A stretch of DNA of 52,098 nt from Gammaproteobacteria bacterium (GCA_029881275.1 JAOUMX010000004.1:1-52098), one strand, 5' to 3'. Shown: positions 33,018 to 43,127, numbered from the stretch's first letter. Notes: generated from the sequence alone by a model not told the origin. Translations and numbers: made by a program.

Positions 33018-33476
33018 ATGGAATTCACTGACGAATACTGGATGCAAAAAGCACTGGAGCTTGCGTGCAAGGCGCAGGCCGAAGATGAAGTCCCCGTCGG
33101 TGCCATCATTGTCAAAGATAATCAGCTCATTGCCGAAGGTTATAATCAGCCTATCAAATCAAACGATCCCTCTGCCCATGCTGAAATGGTAGCGCTACGC
33201 AATGCCGGGCAGGTGGTTAATAACTATCGCCTGGTTGATACTACCTTGTACGTTACCCTCGAACCCTGTTCCATGTGTGTCGGCGCGATGATCCATGCGC
33301 GGGTGAAACGTCTGGTGTTTGGCGCTTTTGATCCAAAAACCGGTGCTGCGGGTTCTGCGATTAATCTAATTGCGGATGCTGTGCATAATCATCGGATTGA
33401 AGTTGTGGGTGGTGTGATGGAAGATGAGTGTCGGGAATTGTTACAGGCATTTTTCAGGCAGAAACGTTATTCATAA
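33018..33476 (+). CDS. tadA: tRNA adenosine(34) deaminase
   Basis: 'DPSAHAEMVALRNAG', 'LYVTLEPCSMCVGAMIHARVKRLVFGAFDPKTGAAGS'. Confidence 0.95.
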   Translation: MEFTDEYWMQKALELACKAQAEDEVPVGAIIVKDNQLIAEGYNQPIKSNDPSAHAEMVALRNAGQVVNNYRLVDTTLYVTLEPCSMCVGAMIHARVKRLVFGAFDPKTGAAGSAINLIADAVHNHRIEVVGGVMEDECRELLQAFFRQKRYS

Positions 33477-33671
33477 AGTCGCCAGCTGTTGGCTATTAGC
33501 CCTGATGTCACTAAGTTTTGTACTTTATCTATTTTAAATAATAGTCTCCGATAAATAGGGTGTTTAAATTTGCTGAAATTTTTTACCTGTCTTCATTGTG
33601 GTTGGAAACTGGAATGATGTTCTGATATCTGTGATATTTAATTTAGTGTCTTGATTGCTGGTCTGTTTTAG

Positions 33672-33702
33672 AAAAAAAGGGGCACATTGTGCCCCTTTTT
33701 TT
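33672..33702. terminator. Bidirectional terminator between tadA and the polyamine operon
   Basis: AAAAAAAGGGGCAC-ATT-GTGCCCCTTTTTTT. Confidence 0.88.
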
Positions 33703-33744
33703 ATGCCGGTTTTTAACCGCTGAAAGTCAGACATGCCAGCATGA

Positions 33745-34806
33745 TTATTTGATTTTAATTTCAGTCCATAATTTATTTAACAGGCGACGTTGTTTTGCAC
33801 TGGTCGCTTCAATTGTTTCCAGTCGTGCCAGGGTAGCTGCATCAGGAAAAATGGCCGTCTGTTTTTTGATTTCGGCATCGATAAATTCAGCCGCGGCCTT
33901 GTTAGGGTTGCCGGCACCAATTTCATTGGTTAAGGCCGCCGCATTTTTGCCATCCAGCATAAAGTTTATAAATTGATGTGCCAGGGTTTTATTTTTTGAA
34001 TCTTTGGGGATTACCATATTATCCAGTGCCAGTACCGCGCCCTGTTCCGGTAATACGAAGTTGATAGTGAAATCACGGGCCGCAGCTTCGGCATCGGCTC
34101 TTGCCTGTACCATGTCACTGGAGTAACCATGTGCCACCCAGATATTGCCGACCGTCAGTTCCTTGATGTAACTGGATGAATTGAAGGCTGCCCAGTAGGG
34201 TTTGGCTTTCATGATTACTTTTTGTGCTTCACGTAAATGTTTTTCATCCTGATCGTTAATGGAGTAACCGAGGTATTTTAATGCAGCGGCAAACAGTTCT
34301 TCTGCATCATCCATCACAGTGACCTTGCCACGAATTTTTTCCAGTACGGCGGGGTCAAAAATTATTGACCAGTTACCGGGGTTGATACCCAGTTCTGACA
34401 GGCGTTTTTCGTTATAGCCAACCAGTGTTGTGGTAAAGGCATAGGGCACGGAGTAGGTGTTCTGTGGATCATAACTGCGCTTGAGAAATCCGGGATCACT
34501 GTTTTTCAGGTTGCTGAGCTGTGCTTTATCGAGAGCTTGCAGGAAATCCTGTTTAATCAGTGCCTGTACTGCATTTTGTGTCGGTACCACTACATCATAT
34601 CCGCTGGCACCGGCCAGTAACTTGGCCATCATTTCTTCGGTACTGGAGTAGTAATCCTGTACTAGCTGACAATCACAGCTTTTTTCAAAGGCGGTTACAG
34701 TCTCTTCTGCAATATAGTCATTCCAGTTGAACAGGTGTAGCTGACCTCCAGCAATCGCTAACGGTGTAGCAGCCATTAACACAACAGAAGCCAATAGTTT
34801 TTTCAT
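33745..34806 (-). CDS. Spermidine/putrescine-type ABC transporter substrate-binding protein
   Basis: Signal peptide, 'GGQLHLFNWNDYIAEETVTAFEKSCDCQLVQDYYSSTEEMMAKLLAG...YDVVVPTQ' PotD/PotF family; last gene of a four-gene ABC operon. Confidence 0.9.
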   Translation of the reverse strand: MKKLLASVVLMAATPLAIAGGQLHLFNWNDYIAEETVTAFEKSCDCQLVQDYYSSTEEMMAKLLAGASGYDVVVPTQNAVQALIKQDFLQALDKAQLSNLKNSDPGFLKRSYDPQNTYSVPYAFTTTLVGYNEKRLSELGINPGNWSIIFDPAVLEKIRGKVTVMDDAEELFAAALKYLGYSINDQDEKHLREAQKVIMKAKPYWAAFNSSSYIKELTVGNIWVAHGYSSDMVQARADAEAAARDFTINFVLPEQGAVLALDNMVIPKDSKNKTLAHQFINFMLDGKNAAALTNEIGAGNPNKAAAEFIDAEIKKQTAIFPDAATLARLETIEATSAKQRRLLNKLWTEIKIK

Positions 34807-34831
34807 TAGGAGATTCCTCAGATTAAAAAAT

Positions 34832-35602
34832 TTAACTACGTAAAGCGCCGGGGTATAACCGTGCTGTCAGGGTGATGAGTATTAGAGTTAATACCATCAA
34901 CAAAGTGGATATTGCATTAACTTCCGGGGTAACTGCAATCTTTACCATCGAATAAATTTGCAATGGCAGCGTGGAACTGCCAACTCCGGCGACGAAGAAA
35001 GTAATGACGAAATCATCGATAGATAAAGTGAAGGCCATCAATGCACCGGCGATGATACCCGGTGCCAGTAAAGGCAGGGTGATTTTGCGAAAGCATTGCC
35101 AGGGTGTTGCGCCAAGATCACGAGCTGCTTCGGTGAGTGAGCGGTCGATAGCGGTCATGCGAGCCTGCACCGATAATGCAACAAAACCAATACAGAAAGT
35201 AATGTGCGCAAGGGTAATCGAGATCAGTCCCAGGCTCATGTTTAGCATAATGAAAAATAGTAACAGGCTAACACCCATCAGAATATCGGGCATGGCAATC
35301 GGTGCCAGTACCAGTCCCGGTAATAATTTTAAACGGTACTGGTGCATGGCCATGCCGGCCAGTGTACCCAGGACTGTTGCCACGGCCGCACTGACCGTGG
35401 CAATGATCAGTGAGTTGGCTGCGGCAGATAACATCTCCCGGTTTTGAAACAGTTTGTCATACCATTTAAAGGTAAAGCCAACCCATTCGGCATTGAGTTT
35501 GGAATCGTTAAAGGAATAGACGATGACGATGAATAACGGCAGATAGAGGAATAGATAAGCACCCAGTGCGACCAGTTTAAGCAATCTGTTTTTGCGGGTC
35601 AT
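34832..35602 (-). CDS. Polyamine ABC transporter permease (PotC/PotI type)
   Basis: 'LPLFIVIVYSFNDSKLNAEWVGFTFKWYDKLFQN', 'TEAARDLGATPWQCFRKITLPLLAPGIIAGALMAFTLSIDDFVITFFVAG'. Confidence 0.93.
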   Translation of the reverse strand: MTRKNRLLKLVALGAYLFLYLPLFIVIVYSFNDSKLNAEWVGFTFKWYDKLFQNREMLSAAANSLIIATVSAAVATVLGTLAGMAMHQYRLKLLPGLVLAPIAMPDILMGVSLLLFFIMLNMSLGLISITLAHITFCIGFVALSVQARMTAIDRSLTEAARDLGATPWQCFRKITLPLLAPGIIAGALMAFTLSIDDFVITFFVAGVGSSTLPLQIYSMVKIAVTPEVNAISTLLMVLTLILITLTARLYPGALRS

Positions 35603-35603
35603 G

Positions 35604-36488
35604 TTAGCGAGCCCCCTGCTGGCCGATTTTTGCGCCTAACAATACCACCAGCACGGCGGTCGCTGTTAGTACCATCGACAGCACGCTGCCAAAAGGCCAG
35701 TCGCGGGATTCCACAAACTGCTGTTTGATAACATTGGCAATCATGATGCCATCGGTACCGCCGAGCAGATCGGGTATGGCGAACATACCCAGTACCGGAA
35801 TGAAGACCAGAATGGAACCGGCGTATACGCCTGACAGTGACAGCGGCCAGGTAATTCGCCAGAAACGTCGCCAGCGATTAGCGCCCAGATCCTGGGCAGC
35901 ATCGAGCAGGGCCGGGTTGTGTTTTTCCAGATTGGCGTAGAGCGGCAGCACCATAAATGGCAGGTGCACATATACCAGGCAGGTTATTACCGCGGTGGCA
36001 CTGTACATTATGCTGATGGGTGCCAGTCCAAGCAGGTCACGCAGCGAATTAATCATCTGGGTGAGAGCACCGTTGGGGCTGAAGATGATCATCCAGGCAT
36101 AAATCCGCACCAGAAAGTTACTCCAGAATGGCAGGATGACCAGTAACAGCAGCAGGTCACGATGTTTTTTCTGGCTGCGGGCAATCATTAGTGCCAGCGG
36201 GTAACCGAGGAGAATACAGAGTAATGTGGTGACCAGAGCATAGCCGATGGATTTGAAGAACAGTCGAAGATAAATATCGGTTTCGAACAGGCGCTGCCAG
36301 TTTTCCAGGGTCAAATCAAATGCCAGTGTGCCATTCTCAATGCTATACCAGGGTGCCAGGCCACCGTATTCACCGGTGTAACGAAAGGATGCAAACAACA
36401 TGATCAGTGTCGGTATGGCAAAGAAGATAAGCAGGTAGCCCATCGGTGGCAAAGTGAGTAAACGTTGTTGCCAGGATTTTTGTTGCAT
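35604..36488 (-). CDS. Polyamine ABC transporter permease (PotB/PotH type)
   Basis: 'LLDAAQDLGANRWRRFWRITWPLSLSGVYAGSILVFIPVLGMFAIPDLLGG'. Confidence 0.93.
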   Translation of the reverse strand: MQQKSWQQRLLTLPPMGYLLIFFAIPTLIMLFASFRYTGEYGGLAPWYSIENGTLAFDLTLENWQRLFETDIYLRLFFKSIGYALVTTLLCILLGYPLALMIARSQKKHRDLLLLLVILPFWSNFLVRIYAWMIIFSPNGALTQMINSLRDLLGLAPISIMYSATAVITCLVYVHLPFMVLPLYANLEKHNPALLDAAQDLGANRWRRFWRITWPLSLSGVYAGSILVFIPVLGMFAIPDLLGGTDGIMIANVIKQQFVESRDWPFGSVLSMVLTATAVLVVLLGAKIGQQGAR

Positions 36489-36493
36489 CGTGA

Positions 36494-37579
36494 TTAGTCC
36501 ATCACCAGATGGCCGGCATCGTAATGCCAGGCGACTTCGACCTGATCACCAATTTCAAAGAAGCGCGCCCGTCCCGGTGATGAGTTTGCCAGCAATGCTT
36601 CCAGTAGCATGCCATTCGCGAGTTCGACTTTATAAACGGTAACATCACCCAGGTAAAGCATGTCATGGACGATGCCTTTGAAATGCGCCTCAACTTCATC
36701 ATGGGACACACGGCTTGATATATGTATTTTTTCCGGGCGCAGTGTCAGTGTGCAATTTCTGCCGACTGCAATTGTGCTGTCGGCGGGAATAGCTGTTTGT
36801 ACCGGGCCAAGACCTTCCAGCTCTACCTGTGCGCGGTTATCCTGTAACTGAGTCACTTTGCCCGAGAGCAGATTGCACTGACCAATAAAGTCTGCCACGA
36901 AGCGACTGTTGGGGAAGCCATAAAGTCTCGATGGTTCATCCACCTGAGCAATGGTACCCCGGTTCATAACGGCAACCCGATGAGACAGCGCCAGTGCCTC
37001 GCCCTGATCATGGGTGACATAGACAAAGGTAATGCCGATTTCTTTTTGCAGCTTGATCAGCTCCAGTTGCATCTGTTCTCGTAACTTGGCATCCAGGGCT
37101 GACAGTGGTTCATCCAGTAGTAACAGACGTGGTCGATTCACCAGTGCACGGGCAATGGCAATGCGTTGTTTCTGGCCACCGGAGAGCGCATCCGGGTAGT
37201 GATTGCCTTTATCCGGAAGGCTGACGTCTTCCAGTGCTTCGGCGACACGGCGATTGATTTCCGCCTGGGTGCAGCCCACCATGCGTAATGGAAAGGCAAT
37301 ATTTTCCGTTACCGTCATATGTGGAAATAATGCGTAGTTCTGGAAGATGGTATGCAATGGACGCCGTTCCGGTGGTGTCGCAATAATACTTTTACCATCG
37401 AGTAGAATATCGCCATTATCAGGCTGGTCAAAACCGGCTATGAGTCGCAAAAGCGTGGTTTTGCCACAACCGGAAGGGCCTAAAAGTGTAAAGAACTCAC
37501 CCGCCGCAATGTTCAGGCTGACCTTGTCCAGGGCTGTGAAGTTATCAAAATAACGAGATACTTCTTTAATTTCTAGCAA
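36494..37579 (-). CDS. Polyamine ABC transporter ATP-binding protein (PotA/PotG type)
   Basis: Walker A 'LLGPSGCGKTTLL', signature 'LSGGQKQRIAIARAL', Walker B 'LLLLDEPLSALD', C-terminal TOBE domain. Confidence 0.95.
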   Translation of the reverse strand: MLEIKEVSRYFDNFTALDKVSLNIAAGEFFTLLGPSGCGKTTLLRLIAGFDQPDNGDILLDGKSIIATPPERRPLHTIFQNYALFPHMTVTENIAFPLRMVGCTQAEINRRVAEALEDVSLPDKGNHYPDALSGGQKQRIAIARALVNRPRLLLLDEPLSALDAKLREQMQLELIKLQKEIGITFVYVTHDQGEALALSHRVAVMNRGTIAQVDEPSRLYGFPNSRFVADFIGQCNLLSGKVTQLQDNRAQVELEGLGPVQTAIPADSTIAVGRNCTLTLRPEKIHISSRVSHDEVEAHFKGIVHDMLYLGDVTVYKVELANGMLLEALLANSSPGRARFFEIGDQVEVAWHYDAGHLVMD

Positions 37580-37749
37580 CTTAACAGCATCTCCAGAGAT
37601 GGGTCATGAATCGGTTTTGAGTGATGTCAGGTAATCGTGAGATGTAACCTGAATATGTTGCGTATTTTTTATCCGCAATCAATTTTGGTCAATAAAAAGT
37701 TTTAATCTGACCTGACTTATCGATGGAATAGTAAGCAGTAGAGTAACAG

Positions 37750-38601
37750 TCATGATTGTTTTTTACTGAATTTTCCCTGCGGCCGGGCCTTCTTTCTGGC
37801 CGTTTTTTTGAATGTGGGTTTAGAGGGTTTCTTTTTGGGCCCGTGTGTCTGTTTGCCTGTATGCGTTATTGTTTTGCTTGACCCTGCAACAGCGCTGTCA
37901 ATCTCTGCCATTTCACGGGGTGTTAAATTTCGCCACTGCCCCGGTTTCAGATCACCTAACTTAACATTCATAATGCGGGTGCGTTTTAATCTGGTGACTT
38001 CATAACCCAGGTATTCACACATGCGGCGTATTTGTCTGTTCAGACCCTGGGTGAGAATAATTTTAAATGTAAAGCGACTTTGAATAATAACCTTGCAGGG
38101 TTTGGTGATCGTGTTCAGTATAGGGATGCCTTTTGACATCTGTTCGGCAAAACCTTCGGTCAGGGGCTTGTCAACGCTGACGAGGTATTCCTTTTCGTGT
38201 TCATTACCGGCACGTAAGATTTTATTGACGATGTCACCATCGCTGGTCAGAAAAATCAAACCTTCAGAGGGTTTGTCCAGTCGGCCAATAGGGAAAATGC
38301 GTTGTTTATGGCCGATGGCATCGATTATGTTGCCATGAACACTGCGTTCCGTGGTGGAAGTAATACCGACGGGTTTATTGTAAGCCAGGTAGATACGATC
38401 AGATTTATTAGCTGTACTATTTTTAATGCGCTTGCCATCGACAATGACAACATCACCGGGTGAAACTCTTGCGCCCAGCTCCGGCAGCTTGCCATTGATG
38501 CTGACACTTTTTTGTTCAATGAGTTTATCAGCTTCGCGTCGTGAGCAGAAACCCGAGTCACTGATAAATTTATTAAGGCGAATTCCGTTAGCTGTATTCA
38601 C
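37750..38601 (-). CDS. rluF: 23S rRNA pseudouridine synthase RluF-like
   Basis: S4 domain 'RLNKFISDSGFCSRREADKLIEQKSVSING', catalytic 'IGRLDKPSEGLIFLTSDGDIVNKILRAGNEHEKEYLVSVDKP', 'GLNRQIRRMCEYLGYEVTRLKRTRIMNV'; basic C-terminal tail. Confidence 0.88.
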   Translation of the reverse strand: MNTANGIRLNKFISDSGFCSRREADKLIEQKSVSINGKLPELGARVSPGDVVIVDGKRIKNSTANKSDRIYLAYNKPVGITSTTERSVHGNIIDAIGHKQRIFPIGRLDKPSEGLIFLTSDGDIVNKILRAGNEHEKEYLVSVDKPLTEGFAEQMSKGIPILNTITKPCKVIIQSRFTFKIILTQGLNRQIRRMCEYLGYEVTRLKRTRIMNVKLGDLKPGQWRNLTPREMAEIDSAVAGSSKTITHTGKQTHGPKKKPSKPTFKKTARKKARPQGKFSKKQS

Positions 38602-38621
38602 AAATAGTCGATAGCGTGTGC

Positions 38622-39944
38622 TTAGAGTTTAACACCTTCACCCACTTTAATGATTTTGATTTCACGTTGCGGGAAAGGTATTTCAATCTGGTTTTCTTTT
38701 AACGCATCCCAGATCATCAGGTAGAGATCACCGCCGACGCGGTATTCACCATCATCAATACCTTCCATCCAGAATTCGATTAAAATATTAACGCCAGAAT
38801 CACCAAAGCCACAAATTTCAGCATCGGGTCTTTCTTCAATGGGGAGGTCCGGGCCACTGAGTACCTTGGGGTGACTGGAAACAACCTTTCTGAGTAGATC
38901 AAAAAGCTTGTGCAGGTCTGTGCTATAGGCAACCTGAAATTCAATGGAGTAACGTTGTTTTTTATTTTTGTGTGTCCAGTTGATGAAGCTGGTAGTGATG
39001 AACTGTTCATTGGGTACCATGATGTCTTTACCATCAAAGGTTTCCAGTGTGGTTGAACGCATATTCAGTTCGCGAATGCTGCCTTTGCGACCATCAGCCA
39101 GTTCAATGAAGTCACCCACAGCCAGTGAACGATCAAGTAATAAAATAATGCCGGAAATAAAGTTTGATGCGATCGACTGTAAGCCGAAACCCAGACCGAC
39201 ACCGAGTGCACCACCAAAGACAGCAAGTGCAGTAATGTTGACACCCATGACCTGTAACAATAACAGGAAGATAACCATAAACAGAGCAACCTGGAACAGT
39301 TTGGCAAACACTTCGCGGGTGCCCATATCCAGCTGTTCCTGTTGTCGAATTATTTTCTGTCCAGCGCGATTTGAAACACGACCAAGCCAGAATAGAATAG
39401 AGCCAAAAATGAGGACACGGACTATGCCATAGGCGGATATTCTGATGTTGCCTATTTCAATGAACATCGATTGCAGGTAATTAATCACAGTACCTAGCTG
39501 GTCGAAAATATGTAACATGGCAATGGGAATGGCAATCCATTTAAGCAATGATTTAAATAACAGATTACTAACAAAACGTGTGATGATTGAGTAGATCATT
39601 AAGACGACGGCAAAACCTTCAAAGATTCGCACCAGCGCACTTTGCTTAATGAAAAAATCGCTCAGATCAATGGCAATGCCAAGAAAAATGATTATGAATA
39701 AGGGGAATAAAAGATCCCTGATTTGATAGATGCCATGGCGCAGGAATTGCAGCGAGCCTTCTTTGGGTTCATCTCTAAAAATAGGTGAATGACGTTTTAA
39801 AGCAGAGCTAAAAGAGAAAGCGAGGATAGTGGCTAAAAGTATAAGACTCAATTGTGAATAGAACAGGGGGCTGCTGATCCAGTCAAGTATTTTACTGGTT
39901 ATTTGTTCGCTAAGTTCAGTGATTGATTTGAGATCCATCGCCAT
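38622..39944 (-). CDS. MscS-family mechanosensitive ion channel
   Basis: 'NITALAVFGGALGVGLGFGLQSIASNFISGIILLLDRSLAVGDFIEL', 'GSIRELNMRSTTLETFDGKDIMVPNEQFITTSFINWT'. Confidence 0.93.
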   Translation of the reverse strand: MAMDLKSITELSEQITSKILDWISSPLFYSQLSLILLATILAFSFSSALKRHSPIFRDEPKEGSLQFLRHGIYQIRDLLFPLFIIIFLGIAIDLSDFFIKQSALVRIFEGFAVVLMIYSIITRFVSNLLFKSLLKWIAIPIAMLHIFDQLGTVINYLQSMFIEIGNIRISAYGIVRVLIFGSILFWLGRVSNRAGQKIIRQQEQLDMGTREVFAKLFQVALFMVIFLLLLQVMGVNITALAVFGGALGVGLGFGLQSIASNFISGIILLLDRSLAVGDFIELADGRKGSIRELNMRSTTLETFDGKDIMVPNEQFITTSFINWTHKNKKQRYSIEFQVAYSTDLHKLFDLLRKVVSSHPKVLSGPDLPIEERPDAEICGFGDSGVNILIEFWMEGIDDGEYRVGGDLYLMIWDALKENQIEIPFPQREIKIIKVGEGVKL

Positions 39945-40152
39945 TGGTTTTCCGGTGATACTGTCTGTAATGGTTATGACAAGAGTATACAGTCAATTAT
40001 TAAAGTTATTACATTAATATCAGTGTTAATTTGAATATTGTCAAATACCAGATAATAGCCGGATAATCTTAAAGCTAAGGTGTGTGATTATTTCGTTGTT
40101 ATATTTTTTGATGTCACTACATGTGAGTTTATTGATGATTCGTGAGCAGAGT

Positions 40153-41277
40153 CTATGTGTTCTGAATAACGATATGACTGATTTCACTTGGTGCCAGAAT
40201 TCTCAGTGGTGGTCCCCAGTAACCGGTCCCCCGGCTAACAAAAATTTGCTGGTCATCATTGTGTTGATAGAGTCCGGCCAGATAAGGCTGGTCAATCATG
40301 ACCAGAAAGCCGAATGGAAATATCTGTCCACCATGAGTATGGCCGCTTAACATTAAATCGCAGCGGTGATTGTGCATGCGTTCAATAAACTTGGGCTGGT
40401 GAGCCAGTACAATGCAGGGTTTGCTGATATCGGCTTTGCTATAGGCCTGTTCGATATCGGCTTTTAAAATGCCGACACGTTCACCGGTGATGTCATTGAT
40501 GCCTATCAGATTGAAGTTGTTATGTTTGTCGCCGATGGTAACACAGTCATTTAATAGTGGTTTGATACCGAGAGTTTTTAAATAGTCTATTGTTATTTGC
40601 GGGTTATGGAAATATTCATGATTGCCGGTAATAAAGTATGTTGGTGCTTTTATGTTACTTAAAGGGTTAAGGTCCTGTTTGATTCTATCGAGGGGTAAAT
40701 CAACCAGGTCACCGGTTATGACAACTATATCCGGTGACAACTCATTGGTTTTTTCTACCAGTTGTGCAATGAATGAGCTTTTAATAGTGCGACCAATATG
40801 AATGTCGGTTAGTTGTACAATGCTGAATCCGTTCACGGGAAAGCTTTTTATGCTGATTTTAATATGATTGACCTCGGGGAATTTCAGTCCTTGTGTGATC
40901 CCGCGCAGCAAATAAGACAGGGCAGCTATTAGCATGGTGATGTCAAAAATAATTTTTAAGGTTTTTCTGCGTTCACTGTCAAAGGGAATCTGCTGCGAAA
41001 TGGTAACGCTTAAATCATAAACAACTGCAATAATAAACAGCATGAAGGTAAGGCCAATAAAAGTGCTGCTAATAAGGTAGAGTGTCGGTGAATCCGGGAT
41101 GATGCCTATGGCAAGATCAAGAATGAAAAAAATATCGCCAATTAAAAGTGTTGCAGGGATAACAAAAGGATAGTGATTAAAGGGTGGATGTAGTTTTTTG
41201 AAAAAACGGCGATAGCTGTAAAGATTCATGGCTGCCATCACGGTACTAAAAATAACTGTAATCAGCAGGAATCTCAT
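40153..41277 (-). CDS. Membrane-anchored metallophosphoesterase (YaeI/YkuE-like)
   Basis: 'VQLTDIHIG', 'DIVVITGDLVD', 'YFITGNHEYF', 'LMLSGHTHGGQIFPF'; N-terminal TM helices. Confidence 0.92.
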   Translation of the reverse strand: MRFLLITVIFSTVMAAMNLYSYRRFFKKLHPPFNHYPFVIPATLLIGDIFFILDLAIGIIPDSPTLYLISSTFIGLTFMLFIIAVVYDLSVTISQQIPFDSERRKTLKIIFDITMLIAALSYLLRGITQGLKFPEVNHIKISIKSFPVNGFSIVQLTDIHIGRTIKSSFIAQLVEKTNELSPDIVVITGDLVDLPLDRIKQDLNPLSNIKAPTYFITGNHEYFHNPQITIDYLKTLGIKPLLNDCVTIGDKHNNFNLIGINDITGERVGILKADIEQAYSKADISKPCIVLAHQPKFIERMHNHRCDLMLSGHTHGGQIFPFGFLVMIDQPYLAGLYQHNDDQQIFVSRGTGYWGPPLRILAPSEISHIVIQNT

Positions 41278-41351
41278 GGAGGAGGTGACCGGTTGTTAAA
41301 TTAATTTCAATTGTAACTATGTATAGTTATCTGGGGTAATTCAATGTTTTG

Positions 41352-41702
41352 TTAATTAAGAATGCTGTCTACCAGTTTTATCAGGTCTTCAGGTTTGTGC
41401 CTGTTTTTGAGGAATACGCGTTTAACGTTCGGCATATTGTCTATCACGTCATGTGCCGAAAAAATGATGACGGGTAATTTTATTTTACTGATGTTGAGCA
41501 GGTTGATAATATCCATGCCAGAACCGTCGGGCAGGGTCAGATCCAGAATGATTAATTTGAAATCATTCTCCGCAATTAGTTGTTTGGCCTGTTTGATTGA
41601 ATCGGTGCGAATAATATCTGCCCTGTCTTCCAGCAGGGTCTTGATATAGTTTCTCTGATCAGGATCATCTTCGATATGTAATATTTTATGATGGCTGCCC
41701 AT
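41352..41702 (-). CDS. Stand-alone response-regulator receiver protein
   Basis: 116 aa; 'ILHIEDDPDQRNYIKTLLED', phosphoacceptor 'LIILDLTLPDGSGMDII', conserved K in 'VFLKNRHKPEDL'. Confidence 0.85.
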   Translation of the reverse strand: MGSHHKILHIEDDPDQRNYIKTLLEDRADIIRTDSIKQAKQLIAENDFKLIILDLTLPDGSGMDIINLLNISKIKLPVIIFSAHDVIDNMPNVKRVFLKNRHKPEDLIKLVDSILN

Positions 41703-41801
41703 TTAAAATCCTTTGGTCTTTTATAGTGGTTTCACTATCATCTTTATTTTTTGGTGTATTTTGTAATTAATTATAGATTGTAAATACGATTTCTGTGTTT
41801 A

Positions 41802-42653
41802 TTATGCCGTATATGTTGCCATTGCCTGGCCCATTCTGACAGTTTTATCTGGGGTGATTAGATCGTCCAGGGTAATGTTTTCACCCATTAACATGATAAC
41901 GGTTGATCCCAGATTGAAACGTCCCATTTCTGCACCTTTATCCAGGCGGATATCGACATTTTTGTATTCAGTATGCGTGATCCTGTTTTTGCTGGGAGGT
42001 GTGACTGATCCCGCCCATACAGTATCTATTGCGGATACATTAATAGCACCGACCAGAATCATTATCATTGGGCCTGCTGGGGTTTCAAATGCACATACCA
42101 GCCGTTCGTTACGGGCAAATAACCGGGGCACCGTATTGACGGTATGAGGTGCGACACTGAACAAGCGACCGGGCACATAAATCATATCGGTTAACTTACC
42201 TGCCAGAGGCATGTGTATGCGATGGTAGTCTCGGGGCGATAAATACAGGGTGGCAAACTTTCCATTCTGAAATGGTTTTGCCAGTTTCTCATTGCCACCA
42301 ACCAGTTCCAGCAAGCTGTAGTCATGTTTTTTAGCTTGAAAAACCCGGCCGTTTTTAATTGGCTGGGCCTGACTGACTGTGCCATCTACCGGGCATAACA
42401 ATGTAGTCTCACCGGTTGCCAATGGTCTTGCTTCTTTTTTGAGAGCGCGGGTAAAAAAAGCATTCAGGTTTTTATAGGCATAGGGATTTGATTCTTCTGC
42501 CTCTTTCATATTGACTTCATGTAGTGATAAATAAACATCCAGACTCAGTTTTTTTACCGGTGTCCATTTTATTCTGGCCAGATGAAAAATAAGCCAGGAA
42601 ATAAAGTGGTGAGGCAGAAAATAAAAAGGTGATGATTTTAAATAGTCGAGCAT
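41802..42653 (-). CDS. psd: Phosphatidylserine decarboxylase
   Basis: 'LCPVDGTVSQAQPI', 'YLSPRDYHRIHMPLAGKLTDMIYVPGRLFSV', pyruvoyl cleavage motif 'RFNLGSTVIML'. Confidence 0.95.
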   Translation of the reverse strand: MLDYLKSSPFYFLPHHFISWLIFHLARIKWTPVKKLSLDVYLSLHEVNMKEAEESNPYAYKNLNAFFTRALKKEARPLATGETTLLCPVDGTVSQAQPIKNGRVFQAKKHDYSLLELVGGNEKLAKPFQNGKFATLYLSPRDYHRIHMPLAGKLTDMIYVPGRLFSVAPHTVNTVPRLFARNERLVCAFETPAGPMIMILVGAINVSAIDTVWAGSVTPPSKNRITHTEYKNVDIRLDKGAEMGRFNLGSTVIMLMGENITLDDLITPDKTVRMGQAMATYTA

Positions 42654-42662
42654 AATAAGGTC

Positions 42663-43127
42663 TTAGTGTTGGTGTTTGCTATGATCCATTTGCATGGCTG
42701 ATTTTTCTATCGTGAATTCGACTTTAAAGCTGTCACCACTATCCAGTTTTATAACAAGCTCGGATGTGTCGCCATCTTTCAGCGGGCGACGGGGTTTGTA
42801 TAACATTAAGTGATAGCTGCCGTGTTCCAGTGTCAGTTTTCCATTTGCCGGGATGGTCAGTGTTGCCTGTGGGATCATTCGGGCAATGCCGTTATCTTCT
42901 TTTGATAAATGCATCTCGATACGATCAAAATCCCTGCTGCTAATAGAGATGATTTCTATATCGCGCTTCGAACTGTTTTCGATACTCATAAAAGCAGCCA
43001 TAACGGATGTTACCGGTGGCGCTTCAGGTATCCATGCATTGCGGACAATCAGATGATGGGCATAACTGCTGGTTGAAATCAGAGAAAGGATGAAAATAGT
43101 TAAAATCAGGTGAATGTGCTTAATCAA
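42663..43127 (-). CDS. Periplasmic PCu(A)C-type copper chaperone
   Basis: Signal peptide; 'VRNAWIPEAPP...AAFMSIEN', copper motif HX10MX21HXM matches exactly (H-LSKEDNGIAR-M...H-L-M); His/Met-rich tail MQMDHSKHQH. Confidence 0.92.
   Translation of the reverse strand: MIKHIHLILTIFILSLISTSSYAHHLIVRNAWIPEAPPVTSVMAAFMSIENSSKRDIEIISISSRDFDRIEMHLSKEDNGIARMIPQATLTIPANGKLTLEHGSYHLMLYKPRRPLKDGDTSELVIKLDSGDSFKVEFTIEKSAMQMDHSKHQH

Noticed and set aside
34971-35447. 158-aa plus-strand ORF opposite the polyamine permease gene
   Set aside because: Antisense shadow ORF of a conserved permease.
38968-39432. 154-aa plus-strand ORF opposite the MscS channel gene
   Set aside because: Antisense shadow ORF; low-information Ser/Thr/Arg-rich composition.
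40084-40350. 88-aa plus-strand ORF at the metallophosphoesterase 3' end
   Set aside because: Mostly antisense to the conserved C-terminus of the phosphoesterase; no domain.
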